This document shows, in pieces, positions 16,769-25,661 of a DNA stretch of 64,000 nucleotides. Each line of letters begins with the position of its first letter. Positions within the stretch are counted from its first letter, which is position 1. Below the pieces are notes generated by a model. The model searched no databases. It was not told where the DNA came from and saw only the letters and a list, made by a program, of their open reading frames with translations. The position numbers and the translations under genes were made by a program. The stretch spans positions 1-64,000 of the forward strand of contig JBPJFZ010000016.1 in NCBI GenBank assembly GCA_051208035.1, in the 5' to 3' direction. Origin of the DNA: JACKOB01 sp024234575. GTDB lineage: Bacteria; Pseudomonadota; Gammaproteobacteria; Pseudomonadales; Oleiphilaceae.

Positions 16769-18400
16769 TTGCGACACTTAAAAGCGCTATCGTTACTTTG
16801 TTCTGTTGTTATTTGTTCGTCACTTGCCCAGGCAGAAATATACAAATGGGTGGATGAGAAGGGCCGAACACATTTCGATGATAGGCCACCACCGCACCTA
16901 AACGTAAAACAAGCTACGAATGTAAGTGCTCAGTTCACTTCCGGCAGAATAGTGTTAGCGGATGTTGATTTCGCAGACTATAACCTAAGTCAATGTGCGT
17001 ACAATGCGGACGGCAACAATGGCTTCAAACCCAAATATGCAGACGAAATAAAAGAACTTGACTGCGCCAATGTTGCAAGCCTAAGCGGCATTGAGAGCCT
17101 GACATCACTTCGACAACTGATGCTCTTTAAAACAAGAATAGAGGATGCCGCGCCCCTGGCTTCACTAACGGATCTCGATATGCTGATTATTGAGGAAGGT
17201 AAAATTTCAGACGTTACGCCGTTTCAGCACCTAAATAAATTAACATTATTACAGTTAAAAAACTTGCGCATCAGCAATGTTGAACCCTTGTCAGGCCTAC
17301 CCGGCTTGATCCACCTAGATTTGTCTGGCAATCAGATAAGTAATGTTAGTTCGTTAGGCATGTTACCCAATTTAATGACTCTTGGCCTGGGCCGCAACCC
17401 TGTAGATTGCAAGGATATTGCCAGCCTATATGTCAATTTCGTGGCGACCAGTAAATATAAGAAGCCTGTGTATACAAAGATTTCTCCACGTTGCGAAGAA
17501 GAAGTCCGCAAGAGAAAATTTGATATTGAAGTTGCTGAGAAGTCAATTAAATCGGAAGGTGCTAAGCGGTCTGCTGATATGGGACGGGTTAAGACGGATC
17601 CGTACATTGAACAGGCTGTTAACCTGATACAAAAGGCTGATATTAGCGGCGCAGAGTCGATTATGCGAGAGCGAAATCTGACAGTCCAAAACTTATCACT
17701 TAATGGGGTGCCGGTTTTTAACGCGGTTGTTAAAAGGTACTCAACAAGCGGAACCTTAAGTTTTGCAACAGTTGCCAGGCCCTCATCTCAAAATATAAAT
17801 GCGGATGCTACTTTTAGCACGCTGAACTGGTTGTTAGCACAAGGCGCCTTAATTGATGCCGAAGATGAAAGTGGATATAGATCAATTAGTTATCTATACG
17901 AATATGGGGCGATGAACGAATCGAACAAAAAGATGTTGATGTATTTGCTCGAACGAGGGGCAGATATCAACTACGCACCACCAAACCGCGCCAACTTGCT
18001 GGTGGCGGCGGTAGGGGCAGGCGGTGGCGATCTTGGCTGGGTTAAGCAATTAATCGGTTTGGGTGCCGACATTAATGCGCCCAGTGATTTAGGTACAACG
18101 GCTCTGATAATGTCTTATTCAAACAATTTTTATGATGTCTTTGAGTATTTGCTTAATCGCGGCGCGGATATACACCTGCGTGAAAACAAAGGTTTAGCCT
18201 TGATTCACTTTGTCGCTTGGGATTTTGGTGATGACCGGTTTAGTGCGAAGGCGAAAGCAATCGCCACAGATCTTGCAGCCCGAGGGTTAATTTTCGACCT
18301 TAATAATCAAAGCGATAAAAAAGCCTATATTAAATGCAAAAAGTACTTGCCGGATATTTTCAATAACCTTCGAGCAGATCAAGTCATAGCAGTGAAGTAA
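16769..18400 (+). CDS. DUF4124 / leucine-rich repeat / ankyrin fusion protein
   Basis: The 543-residue secreted protein starts at TTG 16769 and has a signal peptide of about 22 residues. Order: DUF4124 (EIYKWVDEKGRTHFDDRPP, 23-41 on), leucine-rich repeats of 22 residues from about 100 to 210 (SLSGIESLTSLRQLML, HLNKLTLLQLKNLRI, GLIHLDLSGNQISNV), a basic linker, then ankyrin-type repeats from about 345 to 490 (NWLLAQGALIDAEDESGY, MYLLERGADINYAP, QLIGLGADINAPS, YLLNRGADIHLREN). Each part is known alone; the combination is unusual and suggests protein-protein contact in the periplasm. Its 3' end overlaps the broken M19 gene by 22 bp on the other strand. Confidence 0.8.
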   Translation: MRHLKALSLLCSVVICSSLAQAEIYKWVDEKGRTHFDDRPPPHLNVKQATNVSAQFTSGRIVLADVDFADYNLSQCAYNADGNNGFKPKYADEIKELDCANVASLSGIESLTSLRQLMLFKTRIEDAAPLASLTDLDMLIIEEGKISDVTPFQHLNKLTLLQLKNLRISNVEPLSGLPGLIHLDLSGNQISNVSSLGMLPNLMTLGLGRNPVDCKDIASLYVNFVATSKYKKPVYTKISPRCEEEVRKRKFDIEVAEKSIKSEGAKRSADMGRVKTDPYIEQAVNLIQKADISGAESIMRERNLTVQNLSLNGVPVFNAVVKRYSTSGTLSFATVARPSSQNINADATFSTLNWLLAQGALIDAEDESGYRSISYLYEYGAMNESNKKMLMYLLERGADINYAPPNRANLLVAAVGAGGGDLGWVKQLIGLGADINAPSDLGTTALIMSYSNNFYDVFEYLLNRGADIHLRENKGLALIHFVAWDFGDDRFSAKAKAIATDLAARGLIFDLNNQSDKKAYIKCKKYLPDIFNNLRADQVIAVK

Positions 18401-18825
18401 GTTTTACTGCTATTAAGTAGTGCCTGATTGTGGAGACTGCCCAAGGCCGACGGCGGCCAGGCTTGTGCGAGGCCTCCCCAGAAAACCATGTCAGATTTGT
18501 CATCGTTGCGTTCAATATTCAAGCCCGCAGGCGTCTTTGTTACAACAGAAAAACCTTGCAGAGCCATGTTGCCTTCTATTAAGCGGGGGATGTCGGTGAG
18601 GCCTCGCGTATTTTTCTTGCGCAAGTCACGCCCCCAGAGCAAGGCATCGTTGTGGAGGTCTGCCACAAAAAGAGTCTGGTGCAGGGATTTAGCCTGCTCA
18701 GTAATCTCTATGTTTGATCCGGTGTGGCGGTTCATATTGTTGTCCAGGTAGGGGGGGACCGCGAGAAAAAAAAGAGCAATCAGGATCACAGTGAAGATGA
18801 AAATAAATTTAACGGCTTTTTTCAT
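18379..18825 (-). pseudogene. Truncated membrane dipeptidase (peptidase M19)
   Basis: The 148-residue frame has an N-terminal membrane anchor (6-26) and the start of an M19 (renal-dipeptidase-type) domain. That part includes the zinc-ligand HND in FVADLHNDALLWGRDL, and DIPRLIEGNMALQGFSVVTKTP. The family is normally 330-420 residues. Here homology stops near NQALLNSSK, and the remaining two-thirds, with the other metal ligands, are absent. The break coincides with the end of the fusion gene at 18400, so a deletion or insertion joined the two. It cannot be catalytic. Confidence 0.75.
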
Positions 18826-19071
18826 GGTGTGGCTCTTTAGTCTGATTGTTTTAGTGTTGAACTTAAATAATAACCTTACTAGGCCGAGCTTAAAAATCTG
18901 TCTGATAAGGCTCTTAAAAACGTAGGATCAGAATTTTTTGTGACAAGGTGTAAAATCGCCCTCGAGGGCCTCTTCCCTTACTAGGAAAAATAAACATCGT
19001 GGCTTATTCTCTAAGGTTTCGAATGAATACACTCCCTAAACTAAACCATATAAATGAGAGCTGAAAATAGA

Positions 19072-20253
19072 ATGAGAAATACCATGTTGATGGTTGTCGT
19101 AGCAAGTGCTGGTGTTTTGTCTGCCTGCGGTGGTGGCGGCAATAGCAGCCCCAGCGTTAATTTAGATGTCCCTCAGAATTTCAATGTTGATGCAAACAGT
19201 TCTCATACGCTGCAAAATACAGACCTTTATGTAAGTCGCCTGGGCATCAGAACAACCAATTTTGGTACATTTGCGACAGCCGTTAGTTATGCTGATTTTG
19301 ACCTGGATGGTGACATTGACGTGTTTATGTCGGCAGGTGACGGTAGTCAAAATACCACCCCCGCAGAGCTGTATTTAAATGATGGTGCCAACAACTTTAC
19401 ACTGGATACCAGCTTATTTAATGGTGCGTCACCGGGGCTGGTGCATCCGCGAAAGGCATTAACAGGCGATTTTAATGGTGATGGAAAAATGGATGTTTTC
19501 GTAATCGGTCATGGTTACGATCAACCGCCGTTTCCTGGAGAAGCACCTTACGTTATGTTATCCACCAGTAACGGATTCGTTATGGGAACAGGGTTGGAGT
19601 CGCTTATTGGCTTCCATCATGGTGGGGCGTCGGCAGATATCGATGCTGATGGTGATCTGGATATTTTTCTAACCGATCAATCCACGCCATATTTTTTGAT
19701 AAATGATGGTTTAGGAAATTTCACCAAAGATACGTCTCGATTGAGTGGGCTAAGCCGGTCGTCGTTTTTTACAGCCGAGTTGGTGGATGTGGATAAGGAT
19801 GGTTATGTTGATTTGTTAGCAGGCGGTCATGAGCACGAAGGCTTCCCGACCAGGATACTGTGGGGTGATAGCACCGGTTCCTATAGCACAGGCAAATCCA
19901 CTACGCTGCCATCGGTTGGGGGATACGGTACGATGGTTGATGCCGATTTTGCAGACATCGACCTTGATGGAGATAAAGATGTTGTCTTGAATCGAACCAG
20001 CGGTGGTCAAGGGTCAACGGGGTTTTATCAGGGTTATTACGTGCAAGTTATTGAAAATATTGGTAATCGACAGTTCTTGGATAAAACATCGGAGCGAATA
20101 ACATCGGGGAATGATGCCGCGAGCCAATGGTTTGACTGGATTCGGGTGCAAGACATTAACAACGATGGCAACGTTGATATCGTGGTTGATGATGCCAGCC
20201 GTAATCTTATTTGGTACAACGATGGTATGGGTAATTTTCAATTGAATCTTTGA
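19072..20253 (+). CDS. FG-GAP/VCBS repeat lipoprotein
   Basis: The start ATG 19072 gives a compact lipoprotein signal with lipobox VLSACGGGG; ATG 19054 is an alternative. About 393 residues form repeated calcium-binding-type blocks: ADFDLDGDIDVFM, GDFNGDGKMDVFV, ADIDADGDLDIFL, VDVDKDGYVDLLA, ADIDLDGDKDVVL and QDINNDGNVDIVV. Roughly six or seven blades of a beta-propeller are implied. This looks like a surface-anchored adhesion or polysaccharide-associated protein, but no catalytic domain is present. It is a single gene, convergent with oxyR. Confidence 0.8.
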   Translation: MRNTMLMVVVASAGVLSACGGGGNSSPSVNLDVPQNFNVDANSSHTLQNTDLYVSRLGIRTTNFGTFATAVSYADFDLDGDIDVFMSAGDGSQNTTPAELYLNDGANNFTLDTSLFNGASPGLVHPRKALTGDFNGDGKMDVFVIGHGYDQPPFPGEAPYVMLSTSNGFVMGTGLESLIGFHHGGASADIDADGDLDIFLTDQSTPYFLINDGLGNFTKDTSRLSGLSRSSFFTAELVDVDKDGYVDLLAGGHEHEGFPTRILWGDSTGSYSTGKSTTLPSVGGYGTMVDADFADIDLDGDKDVVLNRTSGGQGSTGFYQGYYVQVIENIGNRQFLDKTSERITSGNDAASQWFDWIRVQDINNDGNVDIVVDDASRNLIWYNDGMGNFQLNL

Positions 20254-20311
20254 GGGGCTGGTTCGGCGTCTGCTTGGGCGTGAGGTAAAGTCGCTTTCAT
20301 CAGATGGCGTG

Positions 20312-20342
20312 GATAGCCGAAGAAACCTATATTTCGGCTATC
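20312..20342. terminator. Hairpin between convergent genes
   Basis: GATAGCCGAA (20312-20321) and TTCGGCTATC (20333-20342) form a perfect 10-bp stem with an 11-base loop between the FG-GAP gene and oxyR. No T-run is present on either side. The position between convergent genes fits a bidirectional terminator. Confidence 0.5.
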
Positions 20343-20442
20343 TACCAGTGTCTTTAACCATGAATGGTCGCTCCTGAAAAACAACCAACTCATGAAAGAT
20401 AAAAATATTAAGAGTTAACCCTGTCGGGCACCCTCAAACAAG

Positions 20443-21342
20443 TTAACATTTGTTTGATAACTGCTTTTGGCATAGCTGCTTCAGTTTTTCGATGCTGGCG
20501 ACACCGGTATAGGTTGGGCGCACGATAAAAGCTATTCGCCTGTGCGGGCCAGGTTCGTTTAAATGCACAGCGGCAAGCTCGTTGTTTAGCCGAATAAGCT
20601 GATCCATGGCCATTGCCGGTACCAAGGTCGAGCCCATTCCACCAGCAACCATTTGTACCAGTGTGTTTAGGCTGGTAGCACCGAAACTGAAATTGTCTGT
20701 CTGCTTTGTCAGTTTGCAGGCTTCAAGCGCGTGGTCTTTCAGGCAATGCCCGTCCTTTAATAGCATCAGGTGCATATGCTTTAATTCGTGACTGGTAATT
20801 TCCTGTTGATTTGCATGAGTGTCCTGTTTGTTGGTGACCCAGTAAAAATCTTCCTGCCAGAACTCGAAGCTTAATAACCCCTCAATATTGTATGGCAGGG
20901 CTAAAATGGCGGTGTCGAGCTCCCCCTCGCGAACCATCTCGACTAACACGTGAGATTGTTCTTCAACAATTTGTAACGATAAATTCGGATAGTCCGCGCT
21001 AATCGCTGGCAGGATGCGCGGCAGAATATACGGACCTATGGTGGGTATGACACCTACTGACATGGGGTAGCTCAATGGCTCTTTCTGACCGTCTGCAAAC
21101 GTTTGTAGCTCTCCAAGTAGGGCGCTGATGGTGGCGACTTTAGCCAGCACTTGTTGTCCAAGTGGTGTGACCAGTACTTTTTTATTGTCCCTCTCGAATA
21201 CTTGCACGCCAAGCTGTCGCTCGAACTCAGTAATGGCTGTGCTTAGCGCAGATTGAGAAATATGGCATTGCTCTGCCGCTTTCTTGAAATGTAATGTTTT
21301 TTGCACGGCCAGTGCGTAGATCAACTGTTTGGTGGAAATCAT
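20443..21342 (-). CDS. oxyR: LysR-family peroxide sensor OxyR
   Basis: This 299-residue LysR regulator has a winged-helix domain at 1-60 (HFKKAAEQCHISQSALSTAI) and a ligand-type domain that carries the OxyR redox pair Cys200 and Cys209 in LLKDGHCLKDHALEACKL. Oxidation by hydrogen peroxide would form the activating disulfide. It is divergent from ahpC, its classic target, with 199 bp between start codons. The arrangement supports autoregulation and control of ahpC-ahpF from the shared region. Confidence 0.93.
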   Translation of the reverse strand: MISTKQLIYALAVQKTLHFKKAAEQCHISQSALSTAITEFERQLGVQVFERDNKKVLVTPLGQQVLAKVATISALLGELQTFADGQKEPLSYPMSVGVIPTIGPYILPRILPAISADYPNLSLQIVEEQSHVLVEMVREGELDTAILALPYNIEGLLSFEFWQEDFYWVTNKQDTHANQQEITSHELKHMHLMLLKDGHCLKDHALEACKLTKQTDNFSFGATSLNTLVQMVAGGMGSTLVPAMAMDQLIRLNNELAAVHLNEPGPHRRIAFIVRPTYTGVASIEKLKQLCQKQLSNKC

Positions 21343-21398
21343 GATGTGTTCAGTACCGCTATTCTAGTGTTGAGAAGTTCTGCGTGCATAAATCAATG

Positions 21399-21413
21399 TT
21401 CTATATTTTAGAA
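21399..21413. promoter_or_regulatory. Possible OxyR operator in oxyR-ahpC region
   Basis: TTCTATATTTTAGAA is an inverted repeat (TTCTA with TAGAA) in an AT-rich region, 57 bp upstream of oxyR and 129 bp upstream of ahpC. OxyR recognises spaced ATAG/CTAT elements, and part of that pattern (TCTAT) is present. It is only a candidate, since four properly spaced elements could not be laid out. Confidence 0.35.
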
Positions 21414-21541
21414 TGTAATCATCAATATATACAATTTTATCAATCATGTGATATTGGTTATTGTTGTCCTGTACCAGCTAGCCAGCCTGTTGAAGCAGGG
21501 CTAGCTAAAAAATGACCTCAATTGTAAGCAGGAGAATTACC

Positions 21542-22105
21542 ATGGCGTTAATTAATACCAAAATCAAACCGTTCAACGCGACTGCGTTTAAGAATGGCGA
21601 ATTTGTAAAAGTGTCTGATCAGGATTTACAAGGTAAATGGTCGGTGTTTTTCTTCTACCCAGCGGATTTTACCTTTGTTTGCCCAACGGAGCTTGGCGAC
21701 GTTGCAGATCATTACGACGAGTTACAAGCGCGCGGCGTTGAAGTTTACTCGGTTTCCACAGATACCCACTTTACGCACAAAGCCTGGCACGATTCTTCAG
21801 ACACAATCAGAAAAATTCGCTACACGATGATTGGTGATCCCAAGGGTGAAATAACTCGTAATTTTGAAGTGATGCGCGAGGATGAAGGCTTGGCAGATCG
21901 AGGTACGTTTATTGTCGATCCGAATGGCGTTATTCAGGCGATGGAGATCACCGCAGAAGGCATCGGTCGTGATGCAGACGATTTGTTGCGAAAAGTGAAA
22001 GCCGCACAGTATGTTGCTTCTCACCCAGGCGAAGTATGCCCGGCAAAGTGGCGTGAAGGCGAAGCAACTTTGGCACCATCACTGGACCTGGTAGGTAAGA
22101 TCTAA
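21542..22105 (+). CDS. ahpC: Alkyl hydroperoxide reductase subunit C (peroxiredoxin)
   Basis: The start ATG 21542 follows AGCAGGAGAA with proper spacing; the frame opens 30 bp earlier. The 187-residue typical 2-Cys peroxiredoxin carries the peroxidatic Cys47 in DFTFVCPTEL and the resolving Cys166 in GEVCPAKW. It reduces hydrogen and organic peroxides and is recycled by AhpF, encoded 91 bp downstream. It is divergent from oxyR and so very likely peroxide induced. Confidence 0.96.
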   Translation: MALINTKIKPFNATAFKNGEFVKVSDQDLQGKWSVFFFYPADFTFVCPTELGDVADHYDELQARGVEVYSVSTDTHFTHKAWHDSSDTIRKIRYTMIGDPKGEITRNFEVMREDEGLADRGTFIVDPNGVIQAMEITAEGIGRDADDLLRKVKAAQYVASHPGEVCPAKWREGEATLAPSLDLVGKI

Positions 22106-22120
22106 AGGCGCGTGGACGAC

Positions 22121-22144
22121 AGGCACCGACCTATGCCGGTGCCT
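22121..22144 (+). terminator. Hairpin between ahpC and ahpF
   Basis: AGGCACCG and CGGTGCCT form a perfect 8-bp stem 15 bp after the ahpC stop. AT-rich sequence follows without a clean T-run. It could reduce transcription into ahpF or protect the ahpC 3' end, giving more AhpC than AhpF. Confidence 0.5.
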
Positions 22145-22196
22145 GGTCATTATTTATATAGGTATAAGATATTCAGATTCAGCCAGGAGACTAGCC

Positions 22197-23813
22197 ATGT
22201 TTACACCAGAAATTCTTAAAGCACTTAAAGGATATACCGCGAATATGCAATCCGATATCACATTCGTGTTGGCCAAAGGAGAGCATCATAAACGTCAGGA
22301 ATTACTGGAATTTTTACGATCGGTGGCTTCTGTGTCTGAACGCATTGCTGTTGAAGAGCGGGATGCAGTTGCGGGTATCCGCAGCCCCATTAGTTTTGCG
22401 ATCGAAAAAGATGGCGTGGCTACCGGCATTTTCTTCTCCGGTATTCCCAGCGGACATGAGTTTAATTCATTAGTTCTCGCGGTCTTGCAAAGTTCTGGTA
22501 CAGCGTTAAAGCTTGATTCAGCGTTGCAAACGATGATTAAACGTATCGATGAGCCGTTGCATTTTGAAGTGTTTGTGAGTCTTAGTTGCCACAACTGTCC
22601 AGATGTGGTGCAGGCTTTAAATCAGTTTGCGCTTCTTAACGAAAACATTCAGACGGAAATGATTGACGGTGGTTTATTTCAGGATGAGATTAAAGCAAGA
22701 GATATTCAGGGCGTGCCTAGCGTATACCTGAATGGAGAAGTATTTGCACGCGGCAAGGTGGACATGGGTGAGTTGGTGAATCAGCTTATCGAGAAATACC
22801 CGGCGCTTCGTCAGAGTGCGGGGGTAGCAGAATCGCTTCCGGTGCAGGATGTAGCCATTATTGGTGGTGGCCCTGCAGGGGTTGCTGCGGCTATTTACAG
22901 CGCTCGTAAAGGCTTAAAGGTAACGTTGATTGCCGACCGGCTGGGAGGTCAGGTAAAAGACACAATGGGTATCGAAAACCTGATATCGGTGCCAAAAACG
23001 ACAGGCCCGCAGCTCACTGGCGCATTGAAGCAGCATATCGAAGACTACGATATTACGGTTAAAGAGCATGTACGTGTCGAGCAAATAAGTAAGGGTGACC
23101 TTAAAAAGCTGATGCTTTCTTCTGGAGAGGAAATAACTGCCAAAGCGCTGATTATCGCAACGGGAGCAAAATGGCGTGAGTTGGGCGTGCCGGGTGAAAA
23201 AGAGAACATTGGCCATGGTGTCGCCTACTGTCCGCATTGCGATGGCCCGTTCTTCAAAGGGAAGGATGTGGCGGTGATTGGTGGTGGCAATTCTGGTGTA
23301 GAAGCTGCACTGGATTTGGCTGGTATCGTAAAGTCGGTGACGATTTTCGAGTTTATGCCAGAGCTGAAAGCCGACAAAGTATTACTGGATCAGGTTGCCC
23401 TGCGCAGTAACATTAAAATTAAGAAGAACGTTGCTACCAAGCAAATAGTCGCTGAAAACGGGCATGTGAGCGCTATTGAATATCAAGATAGAGCCACGGA
23501 AGACATACAGTCGTTGCCTCTGGCTGGTGTGTTTATTCAAATCGGATTAGTCCCTAACAGTGCATTTCTGAAAGGGTTGGTCGAGCTGACAAAGTACGGT
23601 GAAGTCGTTGTTAACGATCGCTGCCAAACCTCTGAAAGCGGCGTGTTTGCCTGTGGTGATGTGACAACCGTTCCTTACAAGCAGATTATCATTTCGATGG
23701 GAGAGGGGGCAAAAGCGGCGCTCTCTGCGTTTGAGTACATTCTTAAACATGATACGAGCTCGCAGCGCTCAGGCGGACAAAAACAGGATAGTGCCGTAGC
23801 CTCCGTTGCATAA
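22197..23813 (+). CDS. ahpF: Alkyl hydroperoxide reductase subunit F
   Basis: This 538-residue flavoprotein disulfide reductase passes electrons from NADH to AhpC. It has an N-terminal double thioredoxin-like domain with CHNC (131-134), FAD-binding GGGPAGVAAAIYSARKG (about 223-239), the thioredoxin-reductase-type redox centre CPHC (345-348), and a nucleotide-binding VIGGGNSGVEAAL. Near the end comes the second FAD contact, FACGDVTTVPYKQI. The start is preceded by AGCCAGGAGAC. It follows ahpC across a hairpin. Length is slightly above the usual 520 owing to a polar C-terminal tail. Confidence 0.96.
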   Translation: MFTPEILKALKGYTANMQSDITFVLAKGEHHKRQELLEFLRSVASVSERIAVEERDAVAGIRSPISFAIEKDGVATGIFFSGIPSGHEFNSLVLAVLQSSGTALKLDSALQTMIKRIDEPLHFEVFVSLSCHNCPDVVQALNQFALLNENIQTEMIDGGLFQDEIKARDIQGVPSVYLNGEVFARGKVDMGELVNQLIEKYPALRQSAGVAESLPVQDVAIIGGGPAGVAAAIYSARKGLKVTLIADRLGGQVKDTMGIENLISVPKTTGPQLTGALKQHIEDYDITVKEHVRVEQISKGDLKKLMLSSGEEITAKALIIATGAKWRELGVPGEKENIGHGVAYCPHCDGPFFKGKDVAVIGGGNSGVEAALDLAGIVKSVTIFEFMPELKADKVLLDQVALRSNIKIKKNVATKQIVAENGHVSAIEYQDRATEDIQSLPLAGVFIQIGLVPNSAFLKGLVELTKYGEVVVNDRCQTSESGVFACGDVTTVPYKQIIISMGEGAKAALSAFEYILKHDTSSQRSGGQKQDSAVASVA

Positions 23814-23898
23814 CAGGAGGGCAGGCAAGAGAACTTTCCTCGCGTGTATCGGATTGTTCTCTTGTCGTTTGTTTATTTGCCGGTGCTGACTTGCGGGT

Positions 23899-24561
23899 CT
23901 ACCCGTAAGTGGCACGTTGCGGAATACCTTTCCACTCGCTGCGAATACTGTTTTCGCAAATGGGCTCGTTGGTGTAGTTGCCCAGACCTACACAATAGAC
24001 TTCTTCGTGCTTGATCAGTTCATTGCCAACTGCGATTTTTGTACCCCCTTTGTTGGTGCCTAACAGATTGTGCAGGCAATGAACAAGCTCATGCGCGATG
24101 AGAATGAAGCCGGGGATCATCACTCCCCCTTCAAGGACATATTGCGACGTGTTGAGCACCAGTTTTGATGAGCTGCCGGTGCCGTTCTCGGCGCCTGTCC
24201 AGTCATCGGCCTGGGCACCGCTGCCCACGCCGCCCCCCATTTTTAACCCCTGCCATTTGGTTGTCGCTTCTTTTTTGATTGTTTCGGGAGAAGGCTGGCC
24301 GATTTGTCCACGGGTGAAGCGCTTATCGAAAAACATTGTATTGCCGTAGGCGTCTTTGCCGCCGTCATGAACCGGTACAATTAATACGTTGTGATTGGCG
24401 TTATTTGGCGCTTTAGTGGCACCCAACGCATCGAGTAATGATTTCCCTATAGGTTTGGAGCCAATTTTCTTTAACGCATCCTCGACTGCCACTCCAAAAA
24501 AAGTATTGGTACCGGTATCGAACTCAACGCTGATGCCTTTAACTGAAGTTGGTGTTGCCAT
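23899..24561 (-). CDS. M91-type zinc metalloprotease, effector-like
   Basis: The 220-residue protein has no signal peptide. GFILIAHELVHCLHNLLG contains the HExxH zinc motif (His157, Glu158, His161). A downstream KHEEVYCVGLGNY (184-196) supplies a candidate third ligand, which matches the NleD/M91 pattern of type III effector proteases. The first 100 residues are polar and rich in Lys, Thr and Gly. No secretion genes are in the window. An export-system substrate, perhaps carried as cargo of a distant secretion machine, is inference. It follows another effector-like gene on the same strand, separated by a terminator. Confidence 0.7.
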   Translation of the reverse strand: MATPTSVKGISVEFDTGTNTFFGVAVEDALKKIGSKPIGKSLLDALGATKAPNNANHNVLIVPVHDGGKDAYGNTMFFDKRFTRGQIGQPSPETIKKEATTKWQGLKMGGGVGSGAQADDWTGAENGTGSSSKLVLNTSQYVLEGGVMIPGFILIAHELVHCLHNLLGTNKGGTKIAVGNELIKHEEVYCVGLGNYTNEPICENSIRSEWKGIPQRATYG

Positions 24562-24746
24562 GTTTGCTACCCCCTCATTAAATTCAGCTGCTACTTTTTA
24601 TTGTCCTGATGCTAACCCGCAGATAGAAAACTATACGTAAATGCTGAAATGTACAAATAATCAGCAAAAACAGCGGGCCCTTAATAAGATCGCGTTAAAG
24701 TCAGAACAAAACCCTCAGAAAATTACGTTATTGCCTGAATAGCGAG

Positions 24747-24778
24747 TAAAAAGAAAAAAAGCCGGCAGTTGCCGGCTA
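24747..24778 (-). terminator. Rho-independent terminator of the 24813 gene
   Basis: On the minus strand AGCCGGCA and TGCCGGCT form a perfect 8-bp stem with a two-base loop, followed by TTTTTTTCTTTTT. It lies 35 bp past the stop of the 24813-25376 gene and isolates it from the M91 gene. Confidence 0.85.
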
Positions 24779-24812
24779 AAGTTTCACGGGGGTCTTTGTG
24801 AACGAGGGACGG

Positions 24813-25376
24813 TTAGATGGTCTGTCCTGTGACGGGGGCGTAGACCATCGTGGTCGTGGCGTTCTGGTTAAGGCTCTTGTCTTTGCCAAAGAAATGAGCC
24901 ATGTCTAAGTTTTCCCAGCCGATGGTATGGGCATCGCTGAATATACAGTCGCTTTTGTTTCCAGCACCGTGACCATTTGAGGTGTGCAGCATGGCGTGGC
25001 GCAATACGCCTGTGTTCGAAATAAAACCAACAAAACAGCCTTCGGGCATCAGCATAAGTTCGGCAAGGCTGGTGACCTTTCTGGTACTACCCAGTACGTT
25101 ATTGCCAAAAAGTCGGGTGTAATTTGTTGCCGTGGTGACCGTAAACATCGAGCTGGTCATATTAACATCGGCGCAGTTGACGCCTTTAGCACTCCAGGCG
25201 CAATAGAGGGCGGCATCCCAACACTGCATATTGCTAAGCTTTTGGTACAGCATTAGGTCGGCACCTTGTAAAGAGCCATTTTGAAAACTTGCCAGAGCCT
25301 TTCCCATTTCCTCCGCTAACAGACGAGTCCGTCTGGCGGGGGTTGCGCCGCTGGGAATTAAATCCATGATTGCCAT
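24813..25376 (-). CDS. Uncharacterised protein with possible Cys/His catalytic residues
   Basis: The 187-residue protein is not recognised and has no signal peptide. A Cys at 52 begins a helix (QCWDAALYCAW), as catalytic cysteines do in papain-fold enzymes. GVLRHAMLHTSNG offers His127 or His131 on a strand, and SDAHTIGWENLD may add a third residue. The order Cys then His fits papain-like or transglutaminase-like hydrolases. The gene stands upstream of the M91-type protease, is terminated separately, and has no membrane segment. An effector or toxin role is proposed from this context only. Confidence 0.5.
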   Translation of the reverse strand: MAIMDLIPSGATPARRTRLLAEEMGKALASFQNGSLQGADLMLYQKLSNMQCWDAALYCAWSAKGVNCADVNMTSSMFTVTTATNYTRLFGNNVLGSTRKVTSLAELMLMPEGCFVGFISNTGVLRHAMLHTSNGHGAGNKSDCIFSDAHTIGWENLDMAHFFGKDKSLNQNATTTMVYAPVTGQTI

Positions 25377-25661
25377 GTTATTTCCTTAAAAGAACAGGTT
25401 AGAACGTTAAAATGTGCGGATGCTATGTCGGTATAAATCTTTAGCAGACATTCTCTATTCAATAAGGGATGCGTTTTCTCTATAGAAAACCCCTCAATAA
25501 TTTCTTGGCGAAGTACAATAATTATTGCCGGGCTGGTTGCGAAAAGTGCGTGCTGGGCGTTTTAAGTAAGCGTATAAAGGGGCTAGCGACTGTTGCGCTG
25601 CAGCGAGGTAACAAAACCCTCGCTGTGGTGAAGTTGTGAGGTGTTTGCGTCTTTAGACCGT

